From: Aquibaculum arenosum | GTDB taxonomy: Bacteria; Pseudomonadota; Alphaproteobacteria; Kiloniellales; DSM-21159 | DNA: 64,000 bases | Assembly (NCBI RefSeq): GCF_029222965.1 | Contig: NZ_JARHUD010000008.1 | Location: 1 to 64,000 of the forward strand | Reading direction: 5' to 3' | Part shown: in pieces, positions 19,803-29,044 of the stretch | Position numbering within the stretch: position 1 is the first letter of the stretch | Layout: every line of letters begins with the position of its first letter | Notes under the pieces: model-generated | Told to the model about the DNA's origin: nothing | Database searches by the model: none | What the model saw: only the letters and a program-made list of their open reading frames with translations | Program-made: the position numbers and the translations under genes

Positions 19803-20769
19803 AGAGCCAGCAGGCCACCTCGGAGTTCTCGACGGGAATCGGGTCCGGTCGCTCCTGGTCGCAGGGTTCGAAGACGCGCGGACAGCGTGGATGGAAGGGG
19901 CAGCCCGGGGGAATTTCGCTCAGGCGTGGCATGGAGCCATCGATCTGGGTCAGACGGTCAAGGTCCTGCCCGACGATGGGAATGGAGCCCATCAGGCCGT
20001 GGGTGTAGGGGTGGCGGGCGTGCTTGACCACGTCCTTCACCGGACCGATCTCCGCCAGCCGGCCGGCATACATCACTGCCACCCGGTCCGCTGTCTCGGC
20101 AATCACGCCCATGTCGTGAGTGATCAGCATCACCGCGGCACCATGCTCGCTGCACAGGCGCTTGAGCAGGGAGATGATCTGCGCCTGGATCGAAACGTCC
20201 AGCGCCGTGGTCGGCTCATCGGCGATCACCAGGCGCGGATTGGCACAAAGCGCCAGAGCGATGACGACACGCTGGCGCATCCCGCCGGAGAATTGATGCG
20301 GATACTGGTTCACCCGTCGTTCAGGGGCCGGAATGCCGACCTCGGCCAGCAACTCGACGGCCCGGGCCTTGGCACGGCCCTCGCTGAGGTCGCTGTGGGT
20401 GCGGATCGTCTCCACAAGCTGGCGCCCCACGGTGTAGAGCGGATTCAGGCTGGTGAGAGGGTCCTGGAAGATCATGCCGATCTCCTTGCCCCGGATCCGG
20501 CGCAACTCCTCGTAAGGCAGATTGTCGATGCGCCGGCCGCGCAGCAGGACCTCACCCCCGGCAATACGTCCAGGCGGCTCCAGCAGGCCGATGACCGCCG
20601 TGCCGGTCATGGACTTGCCCGCCCCGGACTCGCCCACGACACCCAATACCTCGCCCTCATGGATATCGAAGGAGAGGTCGTCCACCGCGGTCAGGACGCC
20701 GCGGCGTGTCGGGAACTCGACCCGCAGGTTGCGCACCTGCAGCAGAGGGGTTTTCACTGCACTGCTCAT
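19765..20769 (-). CDS. peptide/nickel-type ABC transporter ATP-binding protein (OppD/DppD-like)
   Basis: A 334-residue ATPase with Walker A GESGAGKSM, signature FSGGMRQRVVIALAL and Walker B LVIADEPTTALD, plus the oligopeptide C-terminal region with PGCPFHPRCPRVFEPCD. It pairs with the OppF-like protein to power the two permeases. Its ATG overlaps the stop of the preceding permease gene by one base, and its end overlaps the next gene by 38 bases. Confidence 0.9.
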   Translation of the reverse strand: MSSAVKTPLLQVRNLRVEFPTRRGVLTAVDDLSFDIHEGEVLGVVGESGAGKSMTGTAVIGLLEPPGRIAGGEVLLRGRRIDNLPYEELRRIRGKEIGMIFQDPLTSLNPLYTVGRQLVETIRTHSDLSEGRAKARAVELLAEVGIPAPERRVNQYPHQFSGGMRQRVVIALALCANPRLVIADEPTTALDVSIQAQIISLLKRLCSEHGAAVMLITHDMGVIAETADRVAVMYAGRLAEIGPVKDVVKHARHPYTHGLMGSIPIVGQDLDRLTQIDGSMPRLSEIPPGCPFHPRCPRVFEPCDQERPDPIPVENSEVACWLYDDKRSGGGGHG

Positions 20770-21749
20770 CAGCGCAGCTTTGGATTCAGAGCATCACGCA
20801 GCCAGTCGCCCAGCAGGTTGACGGACAGCGCGAGCAGGATGAGGGCCAGACCGGGGAAGAGCGTGATCCACCACTCCCCGGAGAAGAGATAGTCATTGCC
20901 GATGCGGATCAGCGTGCCCAGCGAGGGCGTCGTCGGTGGTACGCCTACGCCCAGGAAGGACAAGGTCGCTTCGGCAATGATCGCCAGCGCCAGGCCGATG
21001 GTGGCGATCACCAGCACCGGGCCCATGACGTTGGGCAGCACGTGACGCAGCATGATCAGCATCGGATGCACGCCGATCACGCGGGCGGCCTGAACATACT
21101 CCTTGTTTTTCTCCACCATGGTGGTGCCGCGCACCGTGCGCGCATACTGCACCCAGTCGGACAGCCCGATGGCCACGATCAGGACATAGATCACCATGTC
21201 CTCCTGGAAGCTGCGCGGCAGAGTGGCGCGGGCCACGCCGAAGATCAGCAGCGCGACCAGGATCGCCGGAAAGGAAAGCTGCACATCGGCGATGCGCATG
21301 ATGAGGCTGTCGATCCAACCGCCCTTGTAGCCGGCCAAGAGGCCAAGGCTGATACCAAGCACCATGGCAAAAAGCACCGCACAGAAGCCGACGAAGAGGC
21401 TGATGCGCGCGCCATAGAGAATGGCTGAAAGCACATCGCGACCCTGATCGTCAGTGCCGAGCAGGTAGCTGTTGCCGGAAAAGGCCTCGCCCATCGGCGG
21501 CGTGAAACCGTCCATGAGATTGAGCGAGGCGGGATCGAAGGGGTTATAGGGTGCGATCCAGGGGGCAAAGAGCGCCCCCAGGAAGAACAGCAGAACGATG
21601 AGAGCCGAAATCACTGTGATCGGCGAGCGGGTGAAGGAATACCAGAGGTCGCTGTCACGCAGGCGCGCCAGGGCCGAGGGCGGGCGACCGGCTCGCTCCG
21701 CAGGGTGGCGGGCGACGGAGGTGGGGCTATTGCGTCCGGGAACAGACAT
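20769..21749 (-). CDS. peptide/nickel-type ABC transporter permease (DppC-like)
   Basis: A 326-residue inner-membrane permease with an N-terminal cytoplasmic stretch, a first helix near residues 43-65 (VISALIVLLFFLGALFAPWI) and five more. The EAA-type loop reads EYVQAARVIGVHPMLIMLRHVLP, the site where the ATPases dock. The N-terminal OppC_N region precedes it. It forms the pore with the DppB-like protein encoded 12 bases upstream. Confidence 0.9.
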   Translation of the reverse strand: MSVPGRNSPTSVARHPAERAGRPPSALARLRDSDLWYSFTRSPITVISALIVLLFFLGALFAPWIAPYNPFDPASLNLMDGFTPPMGEAFSGNSYLLGTDDQGRDVLSAILYGARISLFVGFCAVLFAMVLGISLGLLAGYKGGWIDSLIMRIADVQLSFPAILVALLIFGVARATLPRSFQEDMVIYVLIVAIGLSDWVQYARTVRGTTMVEKNKEYVQAARVIGVHPMLIMLRHVLPNVMGPVLVIATIGLALAIIAEATLSFLGVGVPPTTPSLGTLIRIGNDYLFSGEWWITLFPGLALILLALSVNLLGDWLRDALNPKLR

Positions 21750-21761
21750 GCGTCAACCTCC

Positions 21762-22751
21762 TCAGTGCGCCCTGGCCGAACCGGCCTCGACGCGCAGACG
21801 TGGGTCCACGGCGTAATAAAGTAGGTCGACGATCAGGTTGATCACCACGAAGAAGAGCGCGATCAGCATCAGGTAGGCCGCCATGACCGGAATGTCGACG
21901 AACTGGATGGCGATGATGAAGAGCAGTCCCACACCGGGCCACTGAAACACGGTTTCGGTGATGATCGCAAAGGCGATGATCGAGCCCAGCTGCAGGCCGG
22001 TGATGGTGATGACCGGCACCAGGGTGTTCTTGAGCGCATGCCCGAAGTTAATTGCCCGGTTGGACAGGCCGCGGGCGCGGGCAAACTTGATGTAGTCGGT
22101 GCGCAGCACCTCCAGCATCTCGGCACGCACCAGTCGCATGATGAGCGTGAGCTGGAACAGGCCCAGGGTGATCGCCGGCAGAATGAGCGCGCGCAGGCCG
22201 CTTTCGGTCAGGAAGCCGGTGCGCCAGGCGCCAACCTGGACCACGTCGCCACGCCCGAACGACGGCAGCCACTGCAGCTGCACCGCAAAGATCCAGATCA
22301 GCAGGATGCCGATGAGAAAGGTCGGCAGAGATACGCCGATCAGCGAGATGGTCATCACCAGCCGGCTGGTCCAGCCGTAGCGGTTGAGCGCGGCGTAAAC
22401 GCCGGCACTGACGCCGAGAAACAGGGCGAAGAAAGCGGAGACGAAAGCCAGCTCCAAAGTGGCCGGCAGGCGTTCGGCAATCACCACGTCGACCGGACGG
22501 GCCATGCGATAGGAGATGCCGAACTCCCCTTGCGCCGCATTGGCCACGAAGCGCGCGAACTGCAACGGGAAGGGATCGTTCAGTCCCAGTTGCTCACGCA
22601 GTTCCTCGCGCTGCTCGGTCGTCGCCTCCTGCCCCACCATGTTGTGGATGGGGTCGCCGACGAAGTTGAACAGGCTGAAGGCGACCAGCCCGACCACCAG
22701 CATCACCACGATCGACTGCAGCAGGCGTCGGACCAGAAAGGCGAACATCAC
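21762..22751 (-). CDS. peptide/nickel-type ABC transporter permease (DppB-like)
   Basis: A 329-residue permease with the DppB-type N-terminus (FLVRRLLQSIVVMLVVGLVAF), a large first periplasmic region and the EAA-type loop RTDYIKFARARGLSNRAINF. Six hydrophobic segments are visible. It follows the substrate-binding protein gene across an 87-base gap that holds a strong stem-loop, a common way of making less permease than binding protein. Confidence 0.9.
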   Translation of the reverse strand: MMFAFLVRRLLQSIVVMLVVGLVAFSLFNFVGDPIHNMVGQEATTEQREELREQLGLNDPFPLQFARFVANAAQGEFGISYRMARPVDVVIAERLPATLELAFVSAFFALFLGVSAGVYAALNRYGWTSRLVMTISLIGVSLPTFLIGILLIWIFAVQLQWLPSFGRGDVVQVGAWRTGFLTESGLRALILPAITLGLFQLTLIMRLVRAEMLEVLRTDYIKFARARGLSNRAINFGHALKNTLVPVITITGLQLGSIIAFAIITETVFQWPGVGLLFIIAIQFVDIPVMAAYLMLIALFFVVINLIVDLLYYAVDPRLRVEAGSARAH

Positions 22752-22786
22752 AGACCGCTCCGCAGGGGGGACCGGATGACAAGGAT

Positions 22787-22823
22787 GGGGGCGGCTCGGT
22801 CCGTTTCGACCGGCACCGCCCCC
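22787..22823 (-). promoter_or_regulatory. intercistronic stem-loop between binding-protein and permease genes
   Basis: GGGGGCGG pairs with CCGCCCCC, and a second inner stem CGGTC/GACCG surrounds a 6-base loop. No T-run follows on the minus strand. It probably stabilises the upstream mRNA or causes partial read-through loss, so that the binding protein exceeds the permeases (inference). Confidence 0.6.
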
Positions 22824-22838
22824 TCTGTCGGCCCTTGC

Positions 22839-24422
22839 CTACTTGAAGGTGACCGAGGCAAAGCGCGGCGAGTTGTCGGCGCGTATCGGGATGTCGACGT
22901 TGGACCGCATGGCCCAGTTCAGCACCTCGTGGTGCAGCGGGACATAGGTGAGATCGTCGAGCGCGATCTCCCAGGCCGCGTCGAGCAGCGCATTGCGCGC
23001 ATCCAGGTCGGTCTCGCCGGCCATCCCCTCCACCAGTTCATCCATGCGCTCGCTGGAGAAGCCGGTGAAGTTCCAGGACCCGCGGTTACCGTCGCGCGTA
23101 TGGTAAAGGAAGTTGAAGATGTACTCGCTGTCGAAGGTCGGCACGCCCCAGCCCAGCATGTAGAAATCCAGCTCGCCATTCTGGAGCTGCTGGAAATGCA
23201 AGGAGCGGGTCTGGGCATTCAGGTTGGCGTCGATGCCCACCTGACCCAGCATGCCGACGATGGCCTGACAGATCGCCTCATCGTTATTGTACCGATCATT
23301 GGGGCAGGCGAAGTCGATCTCGAAACCTTCCTCGTAGCCGGCCTCGGCAAGCAGCTCTTTCGCCCGCTCCTGGTCATGCGGCGGCCGCTCGTCGAAGGAC
23401 TCTTTGTAGCCGGTGATGTAGGTGGGGGAGATCGAGCCCGCCGGCACGGACTGTCCGCGCATCACCACGCGCTGGATCGCATCCACGTCGATGGCCAGGT
23501 TGATTGCCTCGCGCACCCGCTTGTCGGCCAAGGGGTTCTCCCCCTCCACCGAGTCGCTCTCGAGGTCATCCGCGCCCTGGTTCAGGCCCAGGAAGATGGT
23601 GCGGTTCTCCGGGGTGTTCTTGACCGCAATGTCGGAGCTCTGCTCCAGCCGCCGCAAGTCCTGCACCGGGGGATAGAGAATGAGGTCCAGTTCGCCGGAC
23701 AGAAGCGCCGCCACGCGGGTCGCCGAGGAGGAGACCGGTGTCGAAACCACGCGCTCGACTTCCATGGGAAGGTTTTCGCGATCCCAATAGTCGTCGTTAC
23801 GCACCAGCACGGTGCGGACGTCGGGCTCGCGGGACTCCAGCCTGAAGGCACCGGTGCCATTGGCATTGCGGACAGCGTGGTTCTCCTCGCCTTCCGCATA
23901 GTTCTGGGTCTGCTCGACCCCGTGCTCCTCGGCCCAGGCCTTGGACATGATCACGATGTTGGTCAGCTGCTGCGGCAGGATCGGATTGGGCGCCTGGGTC
24001 GTGATACGCAGCGTATGCTCGTCGACCACGCTCACCTCCTCTATGGAGGAGACGTAGTTGCGATAATCGGACGGGGGAACGCGTGCACGGTCGAGGGAGA
24101 AGGCCGCATCCTCTGCAGTAAAGGCGCTGCCATCATGAAAGCTCACGCCCTCGCGCAGCTTGAACTCCCACACCGTGGGCTCCATCGCCTCCCAGGACAC
24201 CGCCAGCCCGGGACGCACGGTCATATCGTCGGCGCGGATCACCAGCGGATCGTAGATCTGCTGCGCCATGGTGATGGTCGGCCCCTCGTTTTGCGCATGG
24301 GGATCGAGAGTCAGTGCGTCGCTCTGGCTTGCGAAGCGCAGCGTCTCCGCCGAAGCATCGAATTGCATGCCGGTCAGCGCGGTGCCGACGAGCAGGCCGA
24401 ACATTACTGCTTTGACTTTCAT
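22839..24422 (-). CDS. peptide/nickel-type ABC transporter substrate-binding protein (SBP_bac_5)
   Basis: A 527-residue periplasmic binding protein. Residues 1-25 form a signal peptide ending ASA. The mature protein has the family landmarks ALTLDPHAQNEGPT, VWEFKLREGVSFHDGSAFTAEDAAFSL and ADKRVREAINLAIDVDAI. It lacks a lipobox, so it should be free in the periplasm. The family binds peptides, nickel, glutathione, opines or sugars; nothing here fixes which. It leads the operon SBP-permease-permease-ATPase-ATPase. Confidence 0.9.
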   Translation of the reverse strand: MKVKAVMFGLLVGTALTGMQFDASAETLRFASQSDALTLDPHAQNEGPTITMAQQIYDPLVIRADDMTVRPGLAVSWEAMEPTVWEFKLREGVSFHDGSAFTAEDAAFSLDRARVPPSDYRNYVSSIEEVSVVDEHTLRITTQAPNPILPQQLTNIVIMSKAWAEEHGVEQTQNYAEGEENHAVRNANGTGAFRLESREPDVRTVLVRNDDYWDRENLPMEVERVVSTPVSSSATRVAALLSGELDLILYPPVQDLRRLEQSSDIAVKNTPENRTIFLGLNQGADDLESDSVEGENPLADKRVREAINLAIDVDAIQRVVMRGQSVPAGSISPTYITGYKESFDERPPHDQERAKELLAEAGYEEGFEIDFACPNDRYNNDEAICQAIVGMLGQVGIDANLNAQTRSLHFQQLQNGELDFYMLGWGVPTFDSEYIFNFLYHTRDGNRGSWNFTGFSSERMDELVEGMAGETDLDARNALLDAAWEIALDDLTYVPLHHEVLNWAMRSNVDIPIRADNSPRFASVTFK

Positions 24423-24605
24423 GTGCTACCTCACCTGTGCGCGAAACGGTTGAGGCCCGATTCCGCTTGGTTGAACCCAGGGATCACTGTAACGCGAGTC
24501 CCACACGTCATGGAAGAATGCGATGCTCTCCTTCGTTCGGCATCAGCCTAGAGCAGCTTTGCAGCCGACGAAAGCCCGACCCGACACGCCGCGAAAGCAG
24601 ACCCG

Positions 24606-25577
24606 GTGACCAGCGCGCCTCCTGACCGGCCTGTCCCACCCTGTCCCACGGTTGCTGCGCAGCCGCAGCGCCTGCTCATCATCCACAACCCCATCGCCGG
24701 TCAGCGCCGACGCCGACGCTACGCCGGGTTCCTCGCAGCCCTCCGCCGGCAGGGCGTGGAAATCGAGGATCAGCCCACTACGCGGCGCGGCGATGCGGAG
24801 CGTCTGGTCGCCAGCCTGCAGCCGTCGCCCGGCACGATTGTGGCGGCGGCCGGCGGCGATGGCACCATCAATGAGGTGATCAACGGCCTCATGGCCAACC
24901 CCTCGGCCCGGGAGCTGCCGCTGGCAATCCTGCCGCTGGGCACGGCGAACGTCCTGGCGGCGGAAATCGGCCTGCGCTGCGATGCGGAGAGTGTCGGGCG
25001 CTACATTTGCGGCGGGCATGCCCGGCCCATCACCCTCGGTCGGGTGAACGGCCGCTACTTCGTGATGATGGCGGGTGTCGGCTTCGATGCCCAGGTAGTC
25101 GCCGATGTAAACCTGCCCCTCAAGCGCCGTCTGGGCAAGCTGGCCTATGTGCTGAAGACGCTGCAGCTGCTGGGGCACTATTCTTTCCCCCGCTATGACC
25201 TGCGGTGCGACGGCCGACGCATCGCGGCGGCCTCTGCTGTGGTCGCCAATGGCCGCTATTACGGCGGCCGGCTGTTGATGGCGCCGGCTGCCGATTTGAC
25301 GCAGCCCGATCTCGAAGTCGTGGTTTTGACGCGCAGTGGCCGCCTGCAGGTGCTGCGCTACGGTGCGGCGCTGCTGTTCGGTCTGCTACCGAAACTGCGC
25401 GACGTTCAGACCCTGACCGCCCGAGAGATCCACATTGACGGTCCAGCTGGCGAGCCACTGCAGGCAGACGGCGACATCGTTGCCCGCTTGCCGGCCAAGA
25501 TTGAAACGGTGCCGCAGGCCCTGAGACTGTGGGTGCCCGGACCCGTGAGTCACTCCAGCGACGCCTCGTCGATATAG
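24606..25577 (+). CDS. diacylglycerol kinase-family lipid kinase
   Basis: A 323-residue DAGK_cat protein, related to DgkB and YegS, that phosphorylates a lipid with ATP. The nucleotide loop is AAAGGDGTINEVINGL, preceded by LLIIHNPIAGQRRRRRY and followed by LPLAILPLGTANVLAAE, all hallmarks. The C-terminal beta-sandwich includes LLMAPAADLTQPDLEVVVL and the GEPLQADGD segment. The start is a GTG at 24606 with a weak ribosome site. The exact lipid cannot be told. Its last nine codons overlap the convergent SH3-domain gene. Confidence 0.85.
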   Translation: MTSAPPDRPVPPCPTVAAQPQRLLIIHNPIAGQRRRRRYAGFLAALRRQGVEIEDQPTTRRGDAERLVASLQPSPGTIVAAAGGDGTINEVINGLMANPSARELPLAILPLGTANVLAAEIGLRCDAESVGRYICGGHARPITLGRVNGRYFVMMAGVGFDAQVVADVNLPLKRRLGKLAYVLKTLQLLGHYSFPRYDLRCDGRRIAAASAVVANGRYYGGRLLMAPAADLTQPDLEVVVLTRSGRLQVLRYGAALLFGLLPKLRDVQTLTAREIHIDGPAGEPLQADGDIVARLPAKIETVPQALRLWVPGPVSHSSDASSI

Positions 25578-26089
25578 GCACCGTAGAAACCATCGCGCGG
25601 CAACCACCCTTGCAACCCGGCGAAGTCCAGGCGGCACCAGGTCCGCTCGCATCCGCGCAGCTGGCCGATCGCGCCCACCTCCAAGCGTGCCACCGGCGGC
25701 GCATCGTCGCCCGCGTCCCGGCGCAGCAGCAGGCCTTCCCTGGTCACCCGGGCGGTGCGCGTACCCTGCAGCATCGACTGGTGAACCCAGCCCTCGGTGC
25801 CTTCCCAGTCGCGAATCCGCCGCCAGGTCTCGTACTCGTCGATCACCTCGACCGGCTGACCACTGCGGCGGTAGACCCATTCGACGGGATAGCGGAAGCC
25901 CGGTCCCGCCCGCAGATTGACCTCGCTGGCGCGCAGCGAGACGAAACGTGGCAAAGGCAGGCCGGTGCGCCCCGGTCGCACGACCTCCTGGGGTTCACTG
26001 ACAGCCGGCGGATCGCCGTCAGCCGCTTGGGCGAAGAGCGGCGCGGGCAGGAGAAGTGAGAAAAGGCACAAGGACAACAGCAGGCGCAT
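25550..26089 (-). CDS. periplasmic protein with two bacterial SH3 domains
   Basis: A 179-residue exported protein. Residues 1-20 form a signal peptide (LLLSLCLFSLLLPAPLFAQA). Two SH3-type repeats follow, about 48-108 (FVSLRASEVNLRAGPGFRYP through EGWVHQSML) and 112-172 (ARVTREGLLLRRDAG through WLPRDGFYG). Such proteins are usually wall- or ligand-binding modules; many alphaproteobacteria carry one beside the 2-hydroxyacid dehydrogenase gene found here. No catalytic domain is present, so the role is not known. Confidence 0.8.
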   Translation of the reverse strand: MRLLLSLCLFSLLLPAPLFAQAADGDPPAVSEPQEVVRPGRTGLPLPRFVSLRASEVNLRAGPGFRYPVEWVYRRSGQPVEVIDEYETWRRIRDWEGTEGWVHQSMLQGTRTARVTREGLLLRRDAGDDAPPVARLEVGAIGQLRGCERTWCRLDFAGLQGWLPRDGFYGAYIDEASLE

Positions 26090-26248
26090 GTGGGCTAGCT
26101 AGGCGCGCCGCCGCGTTCCGGTCAAGGGTCGAGAATGGACAAAAGCCGGCGGTGACTGCTACACGCCCGGCGAAGCCTCGGTTAGGATAGCTGTCCCGGT
26201 GCCGATTGCGGCGCTCGCCGGCACAGCCAAGGAACGCGGATCCTCCCT

Positions 26249-27229
26249 ATGAACAAACCCCTCGTTATCGTCACTCGCCGCCTGCCGGACGTCATCGAGA
26301 CTCGGATGATGGAGCTCTTTAACTGCCGGCTGAATCTCGACGATACACCGATGAGCCAGGCGGAGTTGATCGATGCGGTCAAGGTAGCCGACGTGCTGGT
26401 GCCAACGGTCACCGACCGGATCGATGCCGCTGTGCTGAGCCACGCCGGGCCGCAGCTGCGCCTGATCGCCTCCTTCGGCACCGGTGTCGATCACATCGAC
26501 CTGAAGACCGCGCGCCAACGCGGCATCACCGTCACCAACACGCCGGGCGTCCTGACCGAGGACACCGCGGACATGACCATGGCCCTGATCCTGGCCGTCT
26601 CCCGCCGCCTGAGCGAGGGCGAGCGGCTGGTGCGCTCCGGCAAGTGGCACGGTTGGAGCCCGACTTCGATGCTGGGCCACCGCATCTGGGGCAAGCGCCT
26701 GGGCATCATCGGCATGGGCCGGATCGGCCAGGCCGTCGCCCGGCGCGCGCGCGGTTTTGGTTTGTCGGTACACTATCACAACCGGCGGCGGGTCCATGAA
26801 GCACTCGAGACCGAGTTGGAGGCCACCTACTGGGAAAGCCTCGACCAGATGCTGGCGCGCATGGACATCATCTCGGTCAACTGTCCACACACTCCCGCGA
26901 CCTATCATCTTCTCTCGGCGCGGCGCTTGAAGCTGCTGCGGCCTGACGCCAGCATCGTCAACACCAGCCGCGGTGAGGTGATCGACGAGAACGCTTTGGC
27001 CCGCATGCTGGGCGCCGGTGATCTGGCCGGTGCCGGCCTCGACGTCTTCGAGCACGAGCCTGCGGTCAATCCCAAACTGATGAAGCTGCAGAATGTTGTC
27101 TTGCTGCCGCACATGGGATCGGCCACCATCGAGGGGCGCATTGCCATGGGCGAAAAGGTCCTGATCAACATCAAGACCTTCGTCGACGGTCACGCGCCGC
27201 CGGACCGGGTTCTGGAGGCGATGTACTAA
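26249..27229 (+). CDS. D-isomer-specific 2-hydroxyacid dehydrogenase (glyoxylate reductase-like)
   Basis: A 326-residue NAD(P)-dependent dehydrogenase. The nucleotide fold is LGIIGMGRIGQAVARRA. The substrate Arg lies in NTSRGEVIDENAL, the Glu in DVFEHEP, and the catalytic His in LPHMGSAT. ASFGTGVDHID is the N-terminal substrate loop. The residues just after the first Rossmann strand pair (YHNRRR) favour NADP(H) by charge. Glyoxylate or hydroxypyruvate reduction is the best family guess; a phosphoglycerate role is less likely because no ACT domain is present. Confidence 0.85.
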   Translation: MNKPLVIVTRRLPDVIETRMMELFNCRLNLDDTPMSQAELIDAVKVADVLVPTVTDRIDAAVLSHAGPQLRLIASFGTGVDHIDLKTARQRGITVTNTPGVLTEDTADMTMALILAVSRRLSEGERLVRSGKWHGWSPTSMLGHRIWGKRLGIIGMGRIGQAVARRARGFGLSVHYHNRRRVHEALETELEATYWESLDQMLARMDIISVNCPHTPATYHLLSARRLKLLRPDASIVNTSRGEVIDENALARMLGAGDLAGAGLDVFEHEPAVNPKLMKLQNVVLLPHMGSATIEGRIAMGEKVLINIKTFVDGHAPPDRVLEAMY

Positions 27230-27271
27230 CAAAAAATCAATCGCGCAAAAATTAACCGGGGGGAACGGGCG

Positions 27272-27991
27272 ATGGGCGAAGCGATGCAGTTCAAGTTCAC
27301 ACGACGCGGACTGCTGGCGACGGCCGGGGCGGCCGCGCTCTTGCCCGGCCTGCCGCACGCGCTCATGGCGGCCAGTGGCGTTCCCCCCACCAGCCTGAGC
27401 GCCGATGCGGCTCTGGAACGCCTGATGGAAGGCAATTCCCGTTATGCCGCGAACCTGCACCTGCACGGTCCGGCAGCCGACCGCGAAGCACTGGCCACGG
27501 GCCAGGCGCCCTTCGCCGTGGTCCTGGCCTGCGCCGATTCCCGGGTGGCGCCGGAACTGGTCTTCGACCAGGGACCCGGCGGGCTGTTCACCATCCGCCT
27601 GGCCGGCAACTTCGTCACTGACTACGGCTTGGCCAGCATCGAGTACGCAGTCGAATACCTCCAGGTTCCCTTGGTCATGGTCATGGGCCACAGCGGCTGC
27701 GGCGCCGTCAGCGCGGCGGTGGATGCGGTTGAAAGTGACGCTCGCTTTCCCGGAGAGCTCGACAAGCTGGTGGGCCGCATCACGCCGGTGGTCCGCGATC
27801 TGAACGGGCAACAGGATGAAGGCGCGAACGGCGAAAAACTGCTCGATCAAGCCATACGCGAGAACGCGCGGCGCAACGCCCGTCTCCTAGAAAGCGAGGG
27901 CGCGATCCTGCCGCAGCGCGTGCGCGAGGGTCGGCTTCGCGTGGTCGCCGCGCTGCACGATCTCGCCGGCGGCCACGTGTATTTGGTCTGA
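27272..27991 (+). CDS. beta-class carbonic anhydrase with Tat signal
   Basis: A 239-residue zinc enzyme that hydrates CO2. Residues 1-33 form a twin-arginine signal (FTRRGLLATAGAAALLPGLP) ending in ALMA, so export to the periplasm is expected. Zinc ligands are the Cys in LACADSRVAPE and the His and Cys in GHSGCGAV; the Asp-Arg pair of CADSR is intact. GGGGGGAA precedes the ATG at a suitable distance. It starts 42 bases after the dehydrogenase gene and may share its transcript. An exported beta-carbonic anhydrase could supply bicarbonate or buffer the periplasm. Confidence 0.88.
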   Translation: MGEAMQFKFTRRGLLATAGAAALLPGLPHALMAASGVPPTSLSADAALERLMEGNSRYAANLHLHGPAADREALATGQAPFAVVLACADSRVAPELVFDQGPGGLFTIRLAGNFVTDYGLASIEYAVEYLQVPLVMVMGHSGCGAVSAAVDAVESDARFPGELDKLVGRITPVVRDLNGQQDEGANGEKLLDQAIRENARRNARLLESEGAILPQRVREGRLRVVAALHDLAGGHVYLV

Positions 27992-28027
27992 CGCGCCTGT
28001 GATCTAAACAAAAGCTGGGGAAAGAGA

Positions 28028-28981
28028 GTGTTCGATCTCACGGAGTTGGAAGCAGCACGCGACCTGGTCCATGCGGCCATGAGTCCCACGCCCCAGATCG
28101 CCTGGCCACTGCTGGCCGAGCGCGCTGGCTGCAAGGTCTGGGTCAAGCACGAGAATCACAGCCCCATCGGCGCCTTCAAGGTGCGTGGCGGCCTCACCTG
28201 GATGGACTGGCGCATGCGCCAGGATCCGCCGCCGGCCGGAATCGTCAGCGCCACCCGAGGCAATCATGGACAGTCGCTGGCCTTCGCCGCGCGCCGGGTC
28301 GGCGTGCCGCTGGTCATCTGTGTGCCGGAAGGCAACTCCGTGGAGAAGAACGCAGCCATGCGTGCCTTCGGTGCCGAACTCGTGGAGGCTGGTCGCGATT
28401 TCGAGGCAGCCCGCCAGAAAGCCCAGGAAATTGCCACCGAACGCGGCTTGGAGATGGTGCCTTCCTTCCACCCCCAGCTGGTTCGCGGCGTCGCCACCTA
28501 TGCCCTGGAGCTGTTTCGTGGCGCCGGCGAGCTCGACGCTGTCTACTGCCCCATTGGGCTGGGCTCGGGACTCTGCGGCATCATCCGCACGCGCGATCTG
28601 CTTGGCCTGAAGACGGAGGTCATCGGCGTGGTTGCGGAAGGTGCGCCGGCCTATGCGCTGTCCTATGGCGCCGGCGAAGTGGTGCCGACCGAGTCATCGA
28701 ACACCCTTGCCGATGGCATGGCGACGCGCATCCCCGACCCGGATGCCTTTGCCATGATCCGTGACGGCGTGGCGCGCATCGTGACCGTGAGCGACACCGA
28801 GATCGTCGCCGCGATGCAGGCCTACTACAGCGACACCCACAACCTGGCCGAAGGCGCCGGCGCCGCCGCCCTCGCGGCTCTGTTGCAAGAGGGGGAGCAG
28901 CAAGCCGGGCGCAAGGTTGGCGTCATCCTCTCCGGCGGCAACATCGACCGCAGCCTCTATCTGAAGCTAATGGCTGCTTAG
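28028..28981 (+). CDS. PLP-dependent threonine/serine dehydratase-family protein
   Basis: A 317-residue fold-type II PLP enzyme. The Schiff-base lysine is in SPIGAFKVRGG, the phosphate loop is the glycine-rich PIGLGSGLCG, and SATRGNHGQSLAFAA is the substrate loop. The C-terminal regulatory ACT domain of biosynthetic IlvA is absent, so it is a catabolic or specialised dehydratase: threonine, serine, hydroxyaspartate or the ectoine-utilisation EutB type are all possible. The start is a GTG with GGGGA eight bases upstream. It follows carbonic anhydrase by 36 bases. Confidence 0.8.
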   Translation: MFDLTELEAARDLVHAAMSPTPQIAWPLLAERAGCKVWVKHENHSPIGAFKVRGGLTWMDWRMRQDPPPAGIVSATRGNHGQSLAFAARRVGVPLVICVPEGNSVEKNAAMRAFGAELVEAGRDFEAARQKAQEIATERGLEMVPSFHPQLVRGVATYALELFRGAGELDAVYCPIGLGSGLCGIIRTRDLLGLKTEVIGVVAEGAPAYALSYGAGEVVPTESSNTLADGMATRIPDPDAFAMIRDGVARIVTVSDTEIVAAMQAYYSDTHNLAEGAGAAALAALLQEGEQQAGRKVGVILSGGNIDRSLYLKLMAA

Positions 28982-29009
28982 ACCGGATTGCATTGGTAAA
29001 GACGTAGAG

Positions 29010-29038
29010 CGGACCACGCCCTCAGGAGGCGTGGTCCG
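29010..29038. terminator. stem-loop between convergent genes
   Basis: CGGACCACGCC pairs with GGCGTGGTCCG around a 7-base loop, in the 63-base gap between the dehydratase gene and the methyltransferase-like gene. There is no T-run on either side, so termination would be weak or factor-assisted. Confidence 0.5.
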
Positions 29039-29044
29039 TAACAC

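Noticed and set aside
22038-24551. 837-codon open frame opposite the permease and binding-protein genes
   Set aside because: It is antisense to two clear family members, is rich in His/Gln/Arg as expected from GC-rich complement strands, and has no domain.
26159-27850. 563-codon frame antisense to the hydroxyacid dehydrogenase and carbonic anhydrase genes
   Set aside because: It spans two well-supported genes and the gap between them, with no protein motif.
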